NCBI GenBank assembly: GCA_946800325.1
Contig: OX326959.1
Coordinates: 26,419,447-26,483,446, forward strand
Source of the DNA: Luzula sylvatica
Lineage: Eukaryota; Streptophyta; Magnoliopsida; Poales; Juncaceae
Reading direction: 5' to 3'
Length of the DNA stretch: 64,000 nucleotides
Part shown: positions 24,171 to 36,970 of the stretch, in pieces
How the letters are laid out: each line of letters begins with the position of its first letter
How positions within the stretch are numbered: position 1 is the stretch's first letter
Position numbers and translations under genes: made by a program
Notes under the pieces: model-generated
The model's input: only the letters and a program-made list of their open reading frames with translations
Told to the model about the DNA's origin: nothing
Databases searched by the model: none

Positions 24171-24587
24171 ACATGTAACTAGTACTTGTCCCCATATTTT
24201 ACTCTCACATTCTTTATATTCTAGTTAATACATTTAATCAACATAATAATTAACACTTGTCATATAAATACCAACTAATATATATTTAAATTACTGATTT
24301 TGAATTAATATTAATCAATTTGAATTATATATTTTTGAATTATCACGTGTGTTAAACAAAATACAAATAATGTTTGGGAAAATCTCGGAGAAAAGTAAAA
24401 TTTCTACTTTTTTTTTTTAACGGCCCATGTGCCTCTGAACAATAGTGGAAATTTTAATTGGACCCCAAAATTTTCCCAAACACTCAACTAGCATGATAAT
24501 TTAAAATATATATAACTAATAATTAATTAGTACTAATTTAAATTTATTAATTCAAATGAAATTTAATTATATATTAGTTAATTATCA

Positions 24588-25225
24588 TCACTGTTCTAAA
24601 TATCACTGATATGGATCGGTATGTCGGTTTCATATTTCTAATCAGTGCCCTTCCGTTACGATATGCCCCGTATCGATTGAGTAAATCGGTCAACCGATAC
24701 ATGGACCGATATTTGGACCGATTTGAACCGATTTGGGTTTAAAACATAATTTATTTTGAATATTATTTTGGACTGGCCCATGTTTTAACAATATTTTCAT
24801 TAATATTTTTGGACCAATTATTTTCATCTTTTTCTTTCTTTATCTAATATTTTTGGTAGGAAATGAAATCGATTTTGACCTGGACGAGGTTAGATTTTCA
24901 TTGGGGGCACCCGCATCTACACTGATGGTTACTGAATACGATTTCGTGGTTTAGTTTATTGTATTATTTGTAAAATTTGTGTTATACTTTTAAATGCATC
25001 TTTAGTTTAACTTGAAATTTATGTGTATTGTTGAATTTTGAATATTAATCATGTAAAATTTAAATTAGTTTAAGAAACTCAATATAAATTAATGTTATAA
25101 TAATCAATTTAATATATTAATATTAAAAAGTACACCACCGCTATACCACTGATATTTTCCGCTATGTCAGTTATATTTCTTATCGGTGACTGACCGATCT
25201 GTAAATAATATGCGATATATGTAGC
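24588..25225. repeat. Right arm of large inverted repeat
   Basis: Inverted copy of 23519-24170; begins ATCACTGTTCTAAATATCAC and ends TATGCGATATATGTAG. The roughly 415-bp spacer between the arms is itself partly palindromic. Confidence 0.85.
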
Positions 25226-26618
25226 ATTGATTATCATTCATATTATATGTATTAGTTATCATGATAATTAAATATGTTAACTAATACATATAAACAATGT
25301 AAATGTCAAAATTGGAGATTTCTATCAACCTATTGATCCGGTTGTTTTTTCTCACGTTACGGGTTGCCTTAAACTATATCATTTATTCTAATTAATCTAC
25401 CGAATTTTAAATTAGTTCCGAATGAATCTACCGAATTTTAAATCAGTTCCGAATTTTAAACTATATCATTTATTCTAATTAATCTACCGAATTTTAAATC
25501 AGTTCCGAATTTGTTTTGAAATATTTTTGAAACCTGGATTATTTTTTGAAAAAATTCTACACATGGTTACACATAGAAATGGTCTTATTCTTATTGTCGC
25601 TTCTCACTTCATTTCTTAAAGATATATGCAAAACATGCAAAGCTAACTTAGTCATGATTACCCATTTTTCATATTGATAGATAACATAAAATTATCATTC
25701 ATTGATATATTTTTAAAAGGCTCTTTTATTATATTTGTCTTTAGTAACACATGCAAACTAAGGCAAATGAAGAAAGCTCTTATGTGCATGCCAGGAACAA
25801 AAAATGAGGCCAGTTGGATTTATACATAAAAGACTTTATCCAACATGGCAAGTTTAACGAGGCTTTTCGCAAATTTATTGAATAATTATTGTTAACTCGA
25901 TAAAAGATTGGATAATTGACAATTTGCAATTTAAAACCAAACAAAACAATTTACAACAGGTACTAACTTGGTTTTCTTTTGGCAATCTATTAAGATAAGG
26001 CAAGAGATGGAGAGAAAGTTGGCAAATAAAGTTCTGATTTTAGAAGCTAAATTAGTAATATCATCCGATTATTAAATATCTCGAGGAGAGATCTCAATAG
26101 AGCATGATTGATCCAAAAAAGTAGTGCGGAACGAAGAAAAGGTCACGGGTGAAATTTGGGGAAGAAGAGTTATGAAGGGCATAATAGTCATATCACAGTG
26201 TTTTTGTTTAATTTAATAAAAAAAAAAAGTTAAATTTTGACAAATTCTATAGATATGGAAGGATATATTTGATATTAATTTTTTTAAGGATTAGATTTGA
26301 TATTTTGAGTTGTTGGAGGGTCATACCTGAAATTGCCCCTTTAAAATATTAGAAAAAAATAGGAGATTTCCAAGTAGAAGAGTTCAAGTTTCATTGGTAT
26401 CACAAATAAAAAAATTAAACCAATAATATCCATGTTCCGTGGATTAGGTTTCACTACAAAAATATTTTTAGAAAAAATAAGAGATTTTCAAAGTAGACTT
26501 CCCAAATGGGCTCATACCCATGGGCCATCTAATTAATCATATACAACGTTCCGAAATTATTACAAACAAAAACCTAATTTAATGAATTATTATATGCATT
26601 ATTACAAATTAAACACAC

Positions 26619-28558
26619 TCACGAAGGATGAAGAGGAAGCAAATAACGAGGATAATCGTTCCTCCTACCCGCCAAAGAATAATAAGCCAGCCACTGAGCC
26701 TGGCTTTTAATCCCGTTTTCGTCTTGCGGAGGAATAAACTCGATATTCCAAAACGGGCGCCTCATACCCAAAAGCCCCCTCCCGTCACTACTCGCCCTGT
26801 ACCCCTGCACCCAAACATATCTCAAGGCCCGCAACTGCAAAACGGCCTGAGCCAACGCCCTCTCGCTGAACCAACAACCTCGCAATTCGAGCTTCTCCAG
26901 TCGAGGACAACCCAGAGAGAAATCGAGCAACCCTCGATCCGACTCCCCGACGTTGCCCAACAACATGTAACGTATATTCGTGCTGTATTCTCCTACATAT
27001 CTCAGTCCAACGTCGGACAAACCGCCTGGTCTGACGTAAAACGAGAATCTGCGTAGATTCACGCAGCCTCGTAACAATGTGCGTACGCCTCTGTCGAGGG
27101 GCAATTCGGTAATTCTCTCCTCTTTGTCGAGAAGGACGAAACGGAAGTCGGTGAGTTTGTTGTTGAACTTGCCGATCGATTCGAGCGCGGCGTTGGATAT
27201 ATCGGAGGCGTATACGGCGATGTATTCCAAATCGGGACAGCCTGTTGAGATTGAGATTAGCCCGATTTGGGTCACTCTGCCGTTTTCGTCTTCTAGTTCT
27301 TGCTCGTCCGGTCCTCGCTCGATTCTCAATCTTTTTAGTTTCTTGCAGTGTCGCGCCACCACTTCTAGTCCTCTGTCTCCGATCACGTTCATTGTCTGTT
27401 AATCAATTTATCTTTTAATCGGATAGAGTGATGAGAAATAAATTTGGAAGGTAGAGGAAGAAATAACCTCGAGAATTTCGAGATTGGGACATCGTTGGAT
27501 GAGCTGGCAGTGATCCTCTGTATTGAGAACGGTACATTGCAAATCGAGTTTTTTAAGCGCGGCACAAAAAGGGAATATGGTTGGCATTTCGTTAATGCCC
27601 ATGAAAATAAGGCTTAAAGAACTCAATTTTGGGGGAAATGGAATGTTCTTGTACTTCTTCGTTTCTCCTTGTTCGCTAAAAAACCCTCCTGCAAATTCTT
27701 CTAAAGATTTTGCTTCGTGAAAAAATGGGATCAAGTCTGACACGTCAACATCGCTGATTTTTAGGGAAATAAGCGATTTACAGTTTTTGGCGAGTAAGGC
27801 GAGGTCGTCAGAGGTGACGTGGAGATCTGTCATGTAGAAATTTAGGGTTTCTAGAGTGGAATTAGGAGAGAGAGCGAGATCGTGAAACCAATTTGTGTCG
27901 TGTTCTGTGATCAAACTGTCTTCCAAGAACAGTGTCCTCAGTAACCTGTCTTAATTTACATGGTTTTGAAATGTTAATTCTTTGATGGTATAAATTACAA
28001 AAGCTCGATTCGATGGTTAATACTAAATGTGATAAGGAAGCAAGAAAGGTAAAAAAAATCTGACCTGCATGATCGAGCTACGAGGCCAAGGCCATGGGTA
28101 GACAACCCAGAGCATTTGTCGAGCTTAAAGGAGAGAAGCATATGGCCTCTAGACCTCACAAGAACTTCTAGATCGGCATCTTCAACAATCATCCTTCTCA
28201 AATGAAGAGCTTTCAAGCAATCAAACCCACCAATTGCAATCTCAGACGCCCAAGGTCTCGCATACCCGCCCCAATCTTCAGGGATCAGATTAAACATGGA
28301 CGCCCTCGGTTTACCCTTCAACTTCAGAGATTCAAGCCGAGTAAACCGGCGACGAAGCCGAGCAGGTTCAGTGGAGTAAGAAAAAGCGATGGTAACGTGC
28401 TTGCGAGTGACGGAGTCTAGTCGATGCCAACGACGACAAACGAGAGAGATGGACTCCCAGTCTGCTGGGTCGTCGATGTAACCGAGTACGCACTCAAGAG
28501 CTACATCTGGAAGCATATCGCCATGGAAAGAACTAGCTTTCTTGTGATTTTCATCCAT
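26619..28558 (-). CDS. COI1: Jasmonate receptor F-box protein COI1
   Basis: F-box/leucine-rich-repeat subunit of the SCF-COI1 ubiquitin ligase; it binds JA-Ile together with JAZ repressors and targets them for degradation in the nucleus. Three exons on the minus strand: 28558-28065, 27945-27468, 27395-26619, giving 582 residues (Arabidopsis COI1 592). The F-box spans about residues 15-56 (LECVLGYIDDPADWESISLV). KGKPRASMFNLIPEDWGGY places Arg85, Met88 and Phe89 at the same numbers as the hormone-contacting residues of Arabidopsis COI1. LRR text follows, including NVIGDRGLEVVARHCKKLKR, RIERG and WVQGYRAS. The closing segment LAYYSLAGRRNDYPRYLLP is shorter than in Arabidopsis. No disruption is visible. 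Confidence 0.97.
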
Positions 28559-28651
28559 GGATTGATGGATTGAGGGGTTGAGCGATTGACCTTGCTAAAT
28601 GGATTGATTTGGGGACTAAATCCAAGCTTAAGACTCGAGTATTGAGAGTGA

Positions 28652-28691
<40 letters not shown>

Positions 28692-28735
28692 AGAAGAACA
28701 AGAAGAAGAAGAAAGAATCATGGATTATATAATGG
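28559..28735 (-). promoter_or_regulatory. COI1 5' UTR with (GA)n / (CT)n tract and TATA
   Basis: Plus-strand (GA)n at about 28656-28688 is a CT-rich leader on the coding strand. A TATATAA-like motif follows near 28720-28730, consistent with a core promoter about 165 bp from the ATG. Confidence 0.5.
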
Positions 28736-30575
28736 AAAAGTGTAAATAACGGTAAAAAGATCTTGCCTTTTTTAACAAAATAAGATAGATAAATCTTATA
28801 ATTAATCTAATTAACATATGGTAATAAAAATTAACATATAATTTGTTAATTATTATTATTATTATATTACTCATATATATTGTTATTTTAACAATGTGTT
28901 AATTATGTACTTTTATTAGATTAGATTCATGATATAGCTATTCTAATAAATATTTAAAAATGTAAGTATAATAAAGTCAAACATGAAAGTGTGAACATAT
29001 ATTAGGCAAAATAAATATTTTTTATTCGTTCATGTTATATTTACCCTGTTCGGAGGCACGAAAGTATGTACAAAACTTCCCAACCATTTTACTGTTACTA
29101 AGATATTTTTAAATTTACAATTTTAAAAATAACAATAGTATTTAACCATAGTATTTGATATATGTTTATAATTTTAAAAAATTATTTATGTTTTGATAGA
29201 TAACTATTTTTTTTTCTATTAAATTTTTAAAAAATTTAATATTAAAATTATTTGTAAAGAGCACAAATATAACATTGTTCATATTATAGAGAGGATTTTT
29301 AAAATTATAATTTTAATTTAGAAAAAACGTTAATTTTATCTTCATGATATGCATTCTTAAACATTTATTTTCTTACATAATATTTTTACAAATTAAAATT
29401 AGAGAAAACGTTATGTAGTAACTATGCGAATAGAGATGTCAAAATAAAATAAAAATTCAAATGATATATTTAGCGGATTTTTTAAAAGTAAAATTCTAAA
29501 AATAATATGAAAATTCGATGTATATTTTATATTAATATTAATTTATTAGTATTTTATATATAAATTATTCATCTTTCATTGGTATCCGTATTTGATCATC
29601 CAATTAATATGAAACAACAAACGATTGAATAAATTTGATATAATATGAAACTAACGAATGATAATAGTTCACATCATCAATGTAAGATGACATATATTTT
29701 TCTTAAAATACTAAAAATATGTTATAAAATAATGAATACGTACATGTCTACAAAAAAAAATTATAACTATAAAAAATCAATAGTCCATATTTTATCACAC
29801 ATCGTAATCTAATAGTTGAAATTATTGTAACGATATGCCACACCAAAATTGCAAAAATTCGGGTGAAAAATAAATTTGTGGTTAGACCAGGGAATTTTCA
29901 AATAATTCAATTTTCTTTTAATATTTAGACGAGTTTATTGGTCCTTGGAGAATTTCCTTATTTATTTAAGAGGACATATATTGAGTCCCACAAAAATGAA
30001 ATAAAAGTTATCGATTATGTCAGTAAGTTAATTGGATTAATGGTTAATCGAACTAGAAAATTAATCTAATTTAATTTGAGAAGTGCGGATCAATTAACAA
30101 ACAAAAAAATTAACAAAAAATTAATTTTAATTAAAATTATGATATGTACGGACCGATTAACACACTCGTGATGATTTCATCGAGGATGTTTATTCATTTT
30201 CGCGAGAAAAAATATAAATTCCCTTTCTTTCTTTTAATCGCCGAAAACCACACTTGTTTGTTTATTTATTGATTGAACTTGGAGTAAACAAACCCAAAAA
30301 GAACAACATATCCACAAGAAAAGCCCCAAAAAAATTGTGTTTGGGTCTACAAAATAATGATGGACCAATATTTACTGCTTCAAATGCAAGACATTTCGTA
30401 TCTTCTGCAGAATGGCTGGAAAATATTGATTAAACTATTTTCATTTTTTCGGTAAAAGAACTCTTGGAATCTTTTCAGCCATACAAAACATAGAAATATA
30501 GAATATAATAAGAATAAGAATACATAACTTATAATATGAACAAGCTATATCATCAGTATAAATAAAGAAAGGAAA
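28736..30575. other. AT-rich intergenic DNA, partly old Helitron-like repeat
   Basis: No gene. Phrases at 29580-29720 (AACAAACGATTGAATAAATTTG, GTTCACATCATCAATGTAAG) look like the reverse complement of the repeat at 35.8-36.0 kb and 53.1-53.3 kb, so an older copy in the opposite orientation is likely. Confidence 0.45.
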
Positions 30576-30842
30576 ATGTCGCACATATCCCCATCTCTCC
30601 CCTCACGGCCTCACATCCTTGATGAGGTAGATATGGTTTAACACATTAAAAATTAACACTTTAATTCATGATTTAACATCTTAATTATATGTTCAATCAT
30701 AAATTGAGATAATTAAATCATAAATTAAGATGTTAAATCATATTTTTGTATGTTAATTTTGAAAGTGTTAAATCATATCCTAGTCATAAAAAATGTGGGA
30801 GGCGAGTACTAGGAGATGTACATCACTACTCATAAAGAAATA
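30576..30842. mobile_element. Palindromic MITE, copy 1
   Basis: About 265 bp. GATTTAACATCTTAATTA is followed by its inverted partner TAAATTAAGATGTTAAATC, and the flanks continue the palindrome outwards (ATATGGTTTAACAC / GTGTTAAATCATAT). The same sequence recurs at 41.15-41.39 kb. Ends approximate. Confidence 0.65.
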
Positions 30843-32339
30843 CACGTTTGTATTGCATCTCAAATTCAAAATTCGTGTCAACCGTTAAACAAACTCTTTG
30901 TACGTACGTAGTAACGTTAAATAATTGGTGACCAACAACAACAATGAAATATTAACTTCTTTTTCCATGTTATTTTTGGGTAATGGTTAATTGGACCAAC
31001 AAAAAAGAAGTTAATTGGTACTGGCTAGGTATATTATATCGAATAGAGTACGTAGCTTAAATATTAAGCTGTTTTATTCAGTCTTAGTTGCAAGCATCTA
31101 ACTCTACTATTCATGAAATATCATACAATATAATAATATATAATATAATATAATGAGTGGTGGATATATAGTGGCATGAAATAATAGTATTTTAACTATT
31201 GATTTGGGGTGGTCAAGTGGCTCGTGCATAAATTGTCAACTAATTTGATTTGCCATTCTGTCTGATTCTCATCTTCATTAATAATTATATTTGTTAGTTG
31301 TATCCGTATTAACATTTTGTTTTCTTAATCCTAAGTAATTAATGCTCATATTCCCTAATATATAAGTCGATAATTAATATATTTTCCCTAACGACATGCT
31401 ATTATATAGTTGTAATTTTAAACATGCTAATTGTACTACTAGCTGAGCTCATTACGCCTGCATTAATGTAACAATTAATCCATCATCCAATTAATTAATA
31501 TTACTCCCAGCTAAGTCAGTATTATCTTAGTATATTTTCTAACATGGCACAAAAGAAATTCATAGGATATTACCAAGATATACGAAAACATAATTATAAA
31601 TTTTGTAAAGGCTCGATAACTCTTGATCTAGCCAGTCAGATCCGATCCGCTATGTTGGTCCAATAGACATTTGACGAATGTCATCATTTTATAAGGCTAC
31701 ATTTTTTTTATGAGGTATTAGATAAAATCTCATTTTTTTTTGCCCACCAAACAAAATCATTTAGGAAGAGGAAGGAAGGGGAGAACGTGTGTGGATTTCT
31801 CGGTGTGGCAGGAGGCTCCAGTCTCCACCGTGCAGCGACAGTGAATTTCGATCTAATTCTCGGTTTCTCCATAATTTTCTGACGTGCTTGGATATCTTCC
31901 TAATTCGCGGTGCAGACAATGAAGAACCTCAATTCGATTATAATTGTATTAATTCTCTCCGATTCGACATTAGTTCGACTCCAATTCGACTCTAATTTCT
32001 TAATTTCTAATTTTGGTTAGTGAGAATTCTTTTCGATTTATCTTTATGCGTTATTTTGTATGTATGCTGTCGAGAATTCTTATAGTTTTAGTATCCTGAT
32101 TATTTATTTGTGTAATTGTAGTAATCATGCTTAAAAAAAATTCATGTGTCGAAATACGAAAAAAAAGAATCGAGAATTTTAACTAGTAGTCGTATAATCG
32201 AGAGATCGGAGGATGAGTTAGAAAGTGACGAAGTTTTGGTGAACAAAATAATTGAAAATTTCATTGGCGAAGAAATAATAAAAAATTTGGTTAGTGAAGA
32301 AGAAATCAAAAAAATTGTCAAATGTCTCTAAAATCTCCC
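30843..32339. other. Intergenic DNA without a supported gene
   Basis: Open stretches at 31789-31995 and 32146-32331 (the latter Lys/Glu/Ile-rich) have no recognisable family. The 31.74-31.98 kb part is richer in GC and repeats AATTCGA several times; it could be a decayed leader of a transcribed unit. Nothing more can be said. Confidence 0.35.
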
Positions 32340-32930
32340 GTGCCGGTCCTGTCCTGTAGCCAGTGTCACGTTGATTTGAGTTTAGATCTGCCACGGTATT
32401 AGGATCGTCGCCGCAAACAAACACACAAAAACAACACACGAACACAAGTATTTTTACGTGAAAACCCCGAAGGGAAAAAACCACGGCCGCCGGTAATCAA
32501 ACTATTTTACTATACTGGAGAAAGAGATAATGCAATTATTGGCATTTGTTGGAATGAATAAAACTCTAGTCTAGCCCTCTATTTATAGCTAAACTCTTAT
32601 CCAATACAAGGAAATAATATAAGGAAATAATCATTGTCTTAATTACCATTTAATCATGGCAATAACAATATATGGAGAACTTTCCTATCTCTTCAAGGTT
32701 TTCTTTTTCCAATTTCCTAATCCTCGGGTTTCCAAAAATCTCCATATCATAACACACGGATCCGTGCACGATACGATAAACTGCCCAACGAACCACACGC
32801 ATTCTTTTTGGCAAGATATACTCCCGGAAATCATGGAGCGATATCTTATAATTTTCTCTTTTCAGGGAAAATTAACAAACATCAAACGAACAAAATCACC
32901 TGACGAGATAGCTGATCGATGATTTAATCA
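32340..32930 (-). mobile_element. Probable LTR of a Copia-like retrotransposon
   Basis: Read on the minus strand: TATAAATAGAGGGC at about 32587-32574, then ATTCATTCCAACAAATGCC, a pyrimidine-rich stretch, and TGGTTTTTTCCCTTCGGGG followed by TTTTCACGTAAAAATACTTG, a phrase common at the R/U5 region of plant Copia LTRs. No primer-binding site or coding domain remains on either side, so it may be a solo LTR or fragment. Boundaries are estimates. Confidence 0.55.
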
Positions 32931-33381
32931 TTATATATGGCACAGATAATACATATCTTAACAGTTATAATTTTGTATTTTGTGGTGGCTTGTTATGATG
33001 AAGGTGGTGGCTGGTGACTCAGTATTGATTATTTATTTCGAGCATGACCCAATCACGAATCGAATCATCGATCTGGTTAAACATATGAGTGTTTTTGTTT
33101 GGGTGCGTTGCATGATTCCAAAATGTACGTGACAGAACAAACATGTCATATGCTATCAGGGAAAGACACGAATTATTAATTAAGCTTCAGAGTTTACCAC
33201 TTTAATCCCACTATGTTTTGTCGTTTCCATTGGATTCGTTTTATGTATAGAGTAATTACGATGATATACTTTTCAGGGTTTTAAGGTGATGATACTGATA
33301 TAAAATAATATAATTTATCTTGTGGCTGTAAATTTGAACTTATAATGATAATATACATTTCGTGTAAATTATTTATTATTA
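32931..33381. other. Intergenic DNA, nothing recognised
   Basis: AT-rich sequence between the LTR-like segment and the poly(T) that marks the LINE 3' end. Confidence 0.35.
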
Positions 33382-35472
33382 TTTTTTTTTGCATAAAATG
33401 TCCCTAGGCTAATTACAATATCACCATCATATTACATAATTTTCATAAAAACAAGTGACCTAATTCTACGGTTCCTTGAAAAAAATATCAATGACCTTGA
33501 ACTAGTAATTACTCCATTCTCGTCTTTTTCGCCAACATGTCCGCTTTCGTGTTACTTTCTTTTCGTATAAGATAGAACGTCCATCCCGGTTGTAACTCCG
33601 CCAAACTTCGATATTCTTGCAATTGTAATTAAGCCCGCCAATCCAGCTCATTTTTTTGTTGTTACACAATGCATTTACCAATTGAGAGCAATCCGAGAAA
33701 ATGGCACAAGAAGTAATTTTCATTTCACCTAATTTTCGTAAAGCATGTAAACAAGCAAAAGCTTCGGCATGAGAGGGAGAAAGTGCCATAATTGGTCTAC
33801 CCGCATAAAATAGAGGTTCGTCATTTTTGGAAATGATGAATCCACAACCCGTTTTATCCGTTGTCCATGAGCCATCAAAGTAACAAGTGAATTATTCATC
33901 TCCATTGAACGATTTTGGTTGCGACTCAATATCCATCCTAATAAACGGGTTGTTCGCCTTGTCCATGGAGATAGCCATATTATTTATCTTGATAGGTTTG
34001 AATTTTTTACCTTTAAATATCGAGTCACAACCTATTTCAAAATAAAATATATCGAGTCACAACGACATTTCCATATCGCCCATAAGGTATTAGAGAGAAT
34101 GCCGAATTGGTTTTCATCTAGGTTTTTAGCGAAGTAAAAAATTATATCTTTAAAATCACCGTGTAAATTATCAACTCTTATACCTATCGTGGAAATGAAC
34201 TATATAGCTTTAGATAAGGGGCAAAGAAAGGCCAAATGAAGAATGTCTTCATCATGAACCAAACATCTATGACATATCGAGTTTATATGAGATAATCGAT
34301 TGTGAAGATTAACACATGTTGGCAAAGCATTAAGGCACAAACGCCAAAGGAAGATGGCTACTCGGGGAGTTATAATTGTATTTTTCCAAATTTTGCGCCA
34401 TATAGTGTCGTAGTTGGTTTGGTTCGATAAAGAGAGTGAATTGGTCAAATTAAGGTAAACATTTTTAGCGAAAAAGTTGCCATTTGTTGCGGGTTTCCAT
34501 ATTAGCCGATCCGGCTTTTGCAAGGAGGTGCGAGTGATTTGGGTATTATTGAGAACTTGCAAAGCTTTTGTAAGACCCAAATTCTCTATCAATGAGTTCA
34601 CGTTCCATGCATTATCCTCTATGTTTATGAGCTCGATCACTTTCATATTTCTTTTATCATTTGTTTGTGGTCGATCCAGCTCCCAATTTTCATACCATGG
34701 CGCTCCAACAGCGGGACAAGTAGTGTCATTTCCAATTATCCAATGAACATTGTTTTGGAAGTGAGGCCTTTGCGCAATAATATTTTGCCAAAATCTCGTA
34801 GATTTGGCTCTTCGTTTTGTTAGCCAAATAGTGTTGGAGGGATAATATTTTGTTTTGAGAATTTGAACCCAAAGTTTTTGGTCGTTCGTGTGTAAGGTCC
34901 AAAGATTTTTTTGTATTAAAGCTTGGTTAACTTCGGTGAGCTTCCTTATGCCGAGCCCCCCTTCAAGTTTAGGTCTCACAATTTTTTCCCATTTGCAAAA
35001 CGCTAAGTATCGACCTTCTTTTTTACCCCACCAAAAACGTCTTATAATTTGCGTTATTTTCTTAAGCGTAGTTTTCGAGATAAGTTCCGTCGACATTGTG
35101 AAAATTGGAATAGATTGAAGAACATAATTTATGAGAACTAACCTACCCGCATGAGAAAGTGTTTGTATTTTTTAACCTGTTAATTGCGATTGAATTTGAT
35201 TTATAAGCGTAGTAGTATCAGTGGAACCATTTTTCCGAATTTGAATACCGAGGTATCGTTCTTTAGGTTCGGCTTGCGATCCTCTAATAATAGTCAAAAT
35301 CTCATTTTGCGTATTCGTTTGAACATTATGGCTAAACCAAATTTTTGATTTTGTGGGGTTGAGGTATTGAACCGAGACCATCTCAAAAGAGAGCAATGCC
35401 TCTTTAATTCGGTTTGTTTCTTGAGAGGTTGCGGAAGCAAATATAGTTAAATCATCGGCATAGAGAGAATGG
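33382..35472 (-). pseudogene. Degenerate 5'-truncated LINE: RT C-terminus, zf-RVT, RNase H
   Basis: About 2.1 kb of an L1-type retrotransposon ORF2 on the minus strand, broken into at least three frames. In order: HSLYADDLTIFASAT with the reverse-transcriptase YADD box at about 35466-35425; thumb text KERYLGIQIRKNG (35396-35172); the post-RT segment RRFWWGKKEGRYLAFCKWEKI...FLWRLCLNALPT...HRCLVHDEDILHLAFLCP (35096-34200); and a plant-type RNase H remnant SHAEAFACLHALRKLG...IFSDCSQLVNAL (about 33800-33502). The element stops just 5' of YADD, so endonuclease and most of RT are missing. The 3' end is marked by poly(T) at 33382-33390. Frameshifts rule out activity. I found no clear target-site duplication. 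Confidence 0.9.
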
Positions 35473-35589
35473 TTTAACTATTTAAACTTAATATTCTTTT
35501 TGACACCATAACTATTTAACTATTTAGACTTAATCGGATTCGAACAAGGTTGGCCGGAACAAGTTATATTCAAGTTATACCAATCTAAC

Positions 35590-36970
35590 TTGGTAGGCAC
35601 GTCTTTTCCTCTCCCATTCCCTTAGATTGTGATATGTAGCAATTTCATTGTACATATGTAGCAAATTTTTTTTCGGACCCAATTTTTTTCGGACCCAACT
35701 TTTTGCAATTTCATTGTACTACATCATCACTTTCTTTTTAACCACTAGATTGTGATATGTAACAAAATTTAGACCATTGATTAATCATTATTTTTTGTAA
35801 TATTTTTTCTTTATAACCATTTAAGTCTCTTATTTTCACTATGTTTAAAAGATTCTTAGAAACCCACATCATCATATATTAATGATGTGAACTATTATTA
35901 TTGGTTAGGTTCATGTTAGACTAAGTTTATTCAATTGTTTATTATTTCACATATGATTACATGATCAAATGTGAATGCAATGGAAGATGAAAAGTTTATA
36001 TATGAAATACTAATAATTTAATATGTAATATCATAAACATACAACATATAGTAATATTATTTTTAGAATTTTAATTTTAAAAATTCATCAATATATTCGT
36101 TTTAAGTTTCTCCTTGTTTTGACATCCATATTAGTATAGTTCATACAGACCATTTTTCATAATTTGAATTTGTAAAAATATTATGTAAAAAATACAATGC
36201 AAAAAATGCATTTTTACAAAATAAAATTTTAATTATATTATGTACATAATAGAATTTCAAATATGAATATTTATTTTAAAAAACTTATAACTATACTAAT
36301 ACCGTATAATAGAATTTTGATTATATTTATGCATTTTTATCAAAAAAAATTAATATGATTTTTTTTTTAAATAATAGAAATAAAAAAAAGTTTATTCATC
36401 GAAATAATTTCTTAAATTTATAAACGCTTATCAAATAATAATGTTACTTTTAAAAATATAAAATTTAAAAAATCGTATGATATTTATATTTATGTTTATG
36501 CTAAATTAATTTTTTATATTATTTATTAAATTACTTTCTCTATTAAGTTTGACATTATTTATAATTTTCATTGCATTTTGAATCGATAACAAATTGTTAG
36601 TACTATATAATTAATAATATGTTATTACGTAAGTTGTACTATTCATTATTTTCATATTTTATATTGTATCAAATATTGTAAACAATAATGATATAATATT
36701 TGTTGTTATGTTTTTTTATAAAATCATGATATACCTCATATGTATTTATTATACAATGACATTAATATAAATGTGATTATTTGATTAAAAAAATAAAACA
36801 ACTTGTCATCATAATGTAAAATAATTGTAAAACACATAATCATAGATAAATTAGTTCAAATAATTATATTATGAAATAATATTATCAATATTATCGTATT
36901 TATATATGCTATGTATTACAATGAAAAATATAATTAACATCCTCGCCGCATTGCGCGAGTATTCTCCTAG
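35590..36970 (+). mobile_element. Non-autonomous Helitron, 3' terminus at 36970
   Basis: The 3' end has the full Helitron signature: a GC hairpin CTCGC-CGCATTGC-GCGAG (about 36943-36959), a short AT spacer, then CTAG (36967-36970) followed by T. Internal sequence from about 35755 is shared with 52.9-53.76 kb (GAACTATTATTATTGG, TTTATATATGAAATACTAATAA, CATTGCATTTTGAAT). No Rep/helicase coding. The 5' end is a guess. Confidence 0.6.

Larger units (their letters stand above)
22983..26339. mobile_element. 3.36-kb nested palindromic transposon, Mutator-like ends
   Basis: Outer TIRs: left GGAACAATTTCGGGTAT, right (reverse complement) GGGGCAATTTCAGGTAT, extending about 110 bp or more. Flanking 9-mers TTTTAAATA (22974-22982) and TTTAAAATA (26340-26348) agree at 8 of 9. 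Inside is a second inverted pair (about 23330-23480 with 25380-25560, AAAATATTTCAAAAC..AATTC, AATTCGGTA), then two arms of about 640 bp (23519-24170 and 24588-25225) that are nearly identical when inverted, then a shorter pair around the centre (GTTTGGGAAAATC / ATTTTCCCAAAC). No protein domain is recognisable; short frames in the arms lack homology. The right side has about 600 bp (25570-26200) with no left counterpart. Confidence 0.72.

Noticed and set aside
23923..24228. Open frame of 101 codons inside the large inverted repeat
   Set aside because: Lies in a palindromic arm with ATCGGTCC short repeats; no domain.
32146..32331. Small Lys/Glu-rich open frame of 61 codons
   Set aside because: No family, no context, A-rich composition; likely chance.
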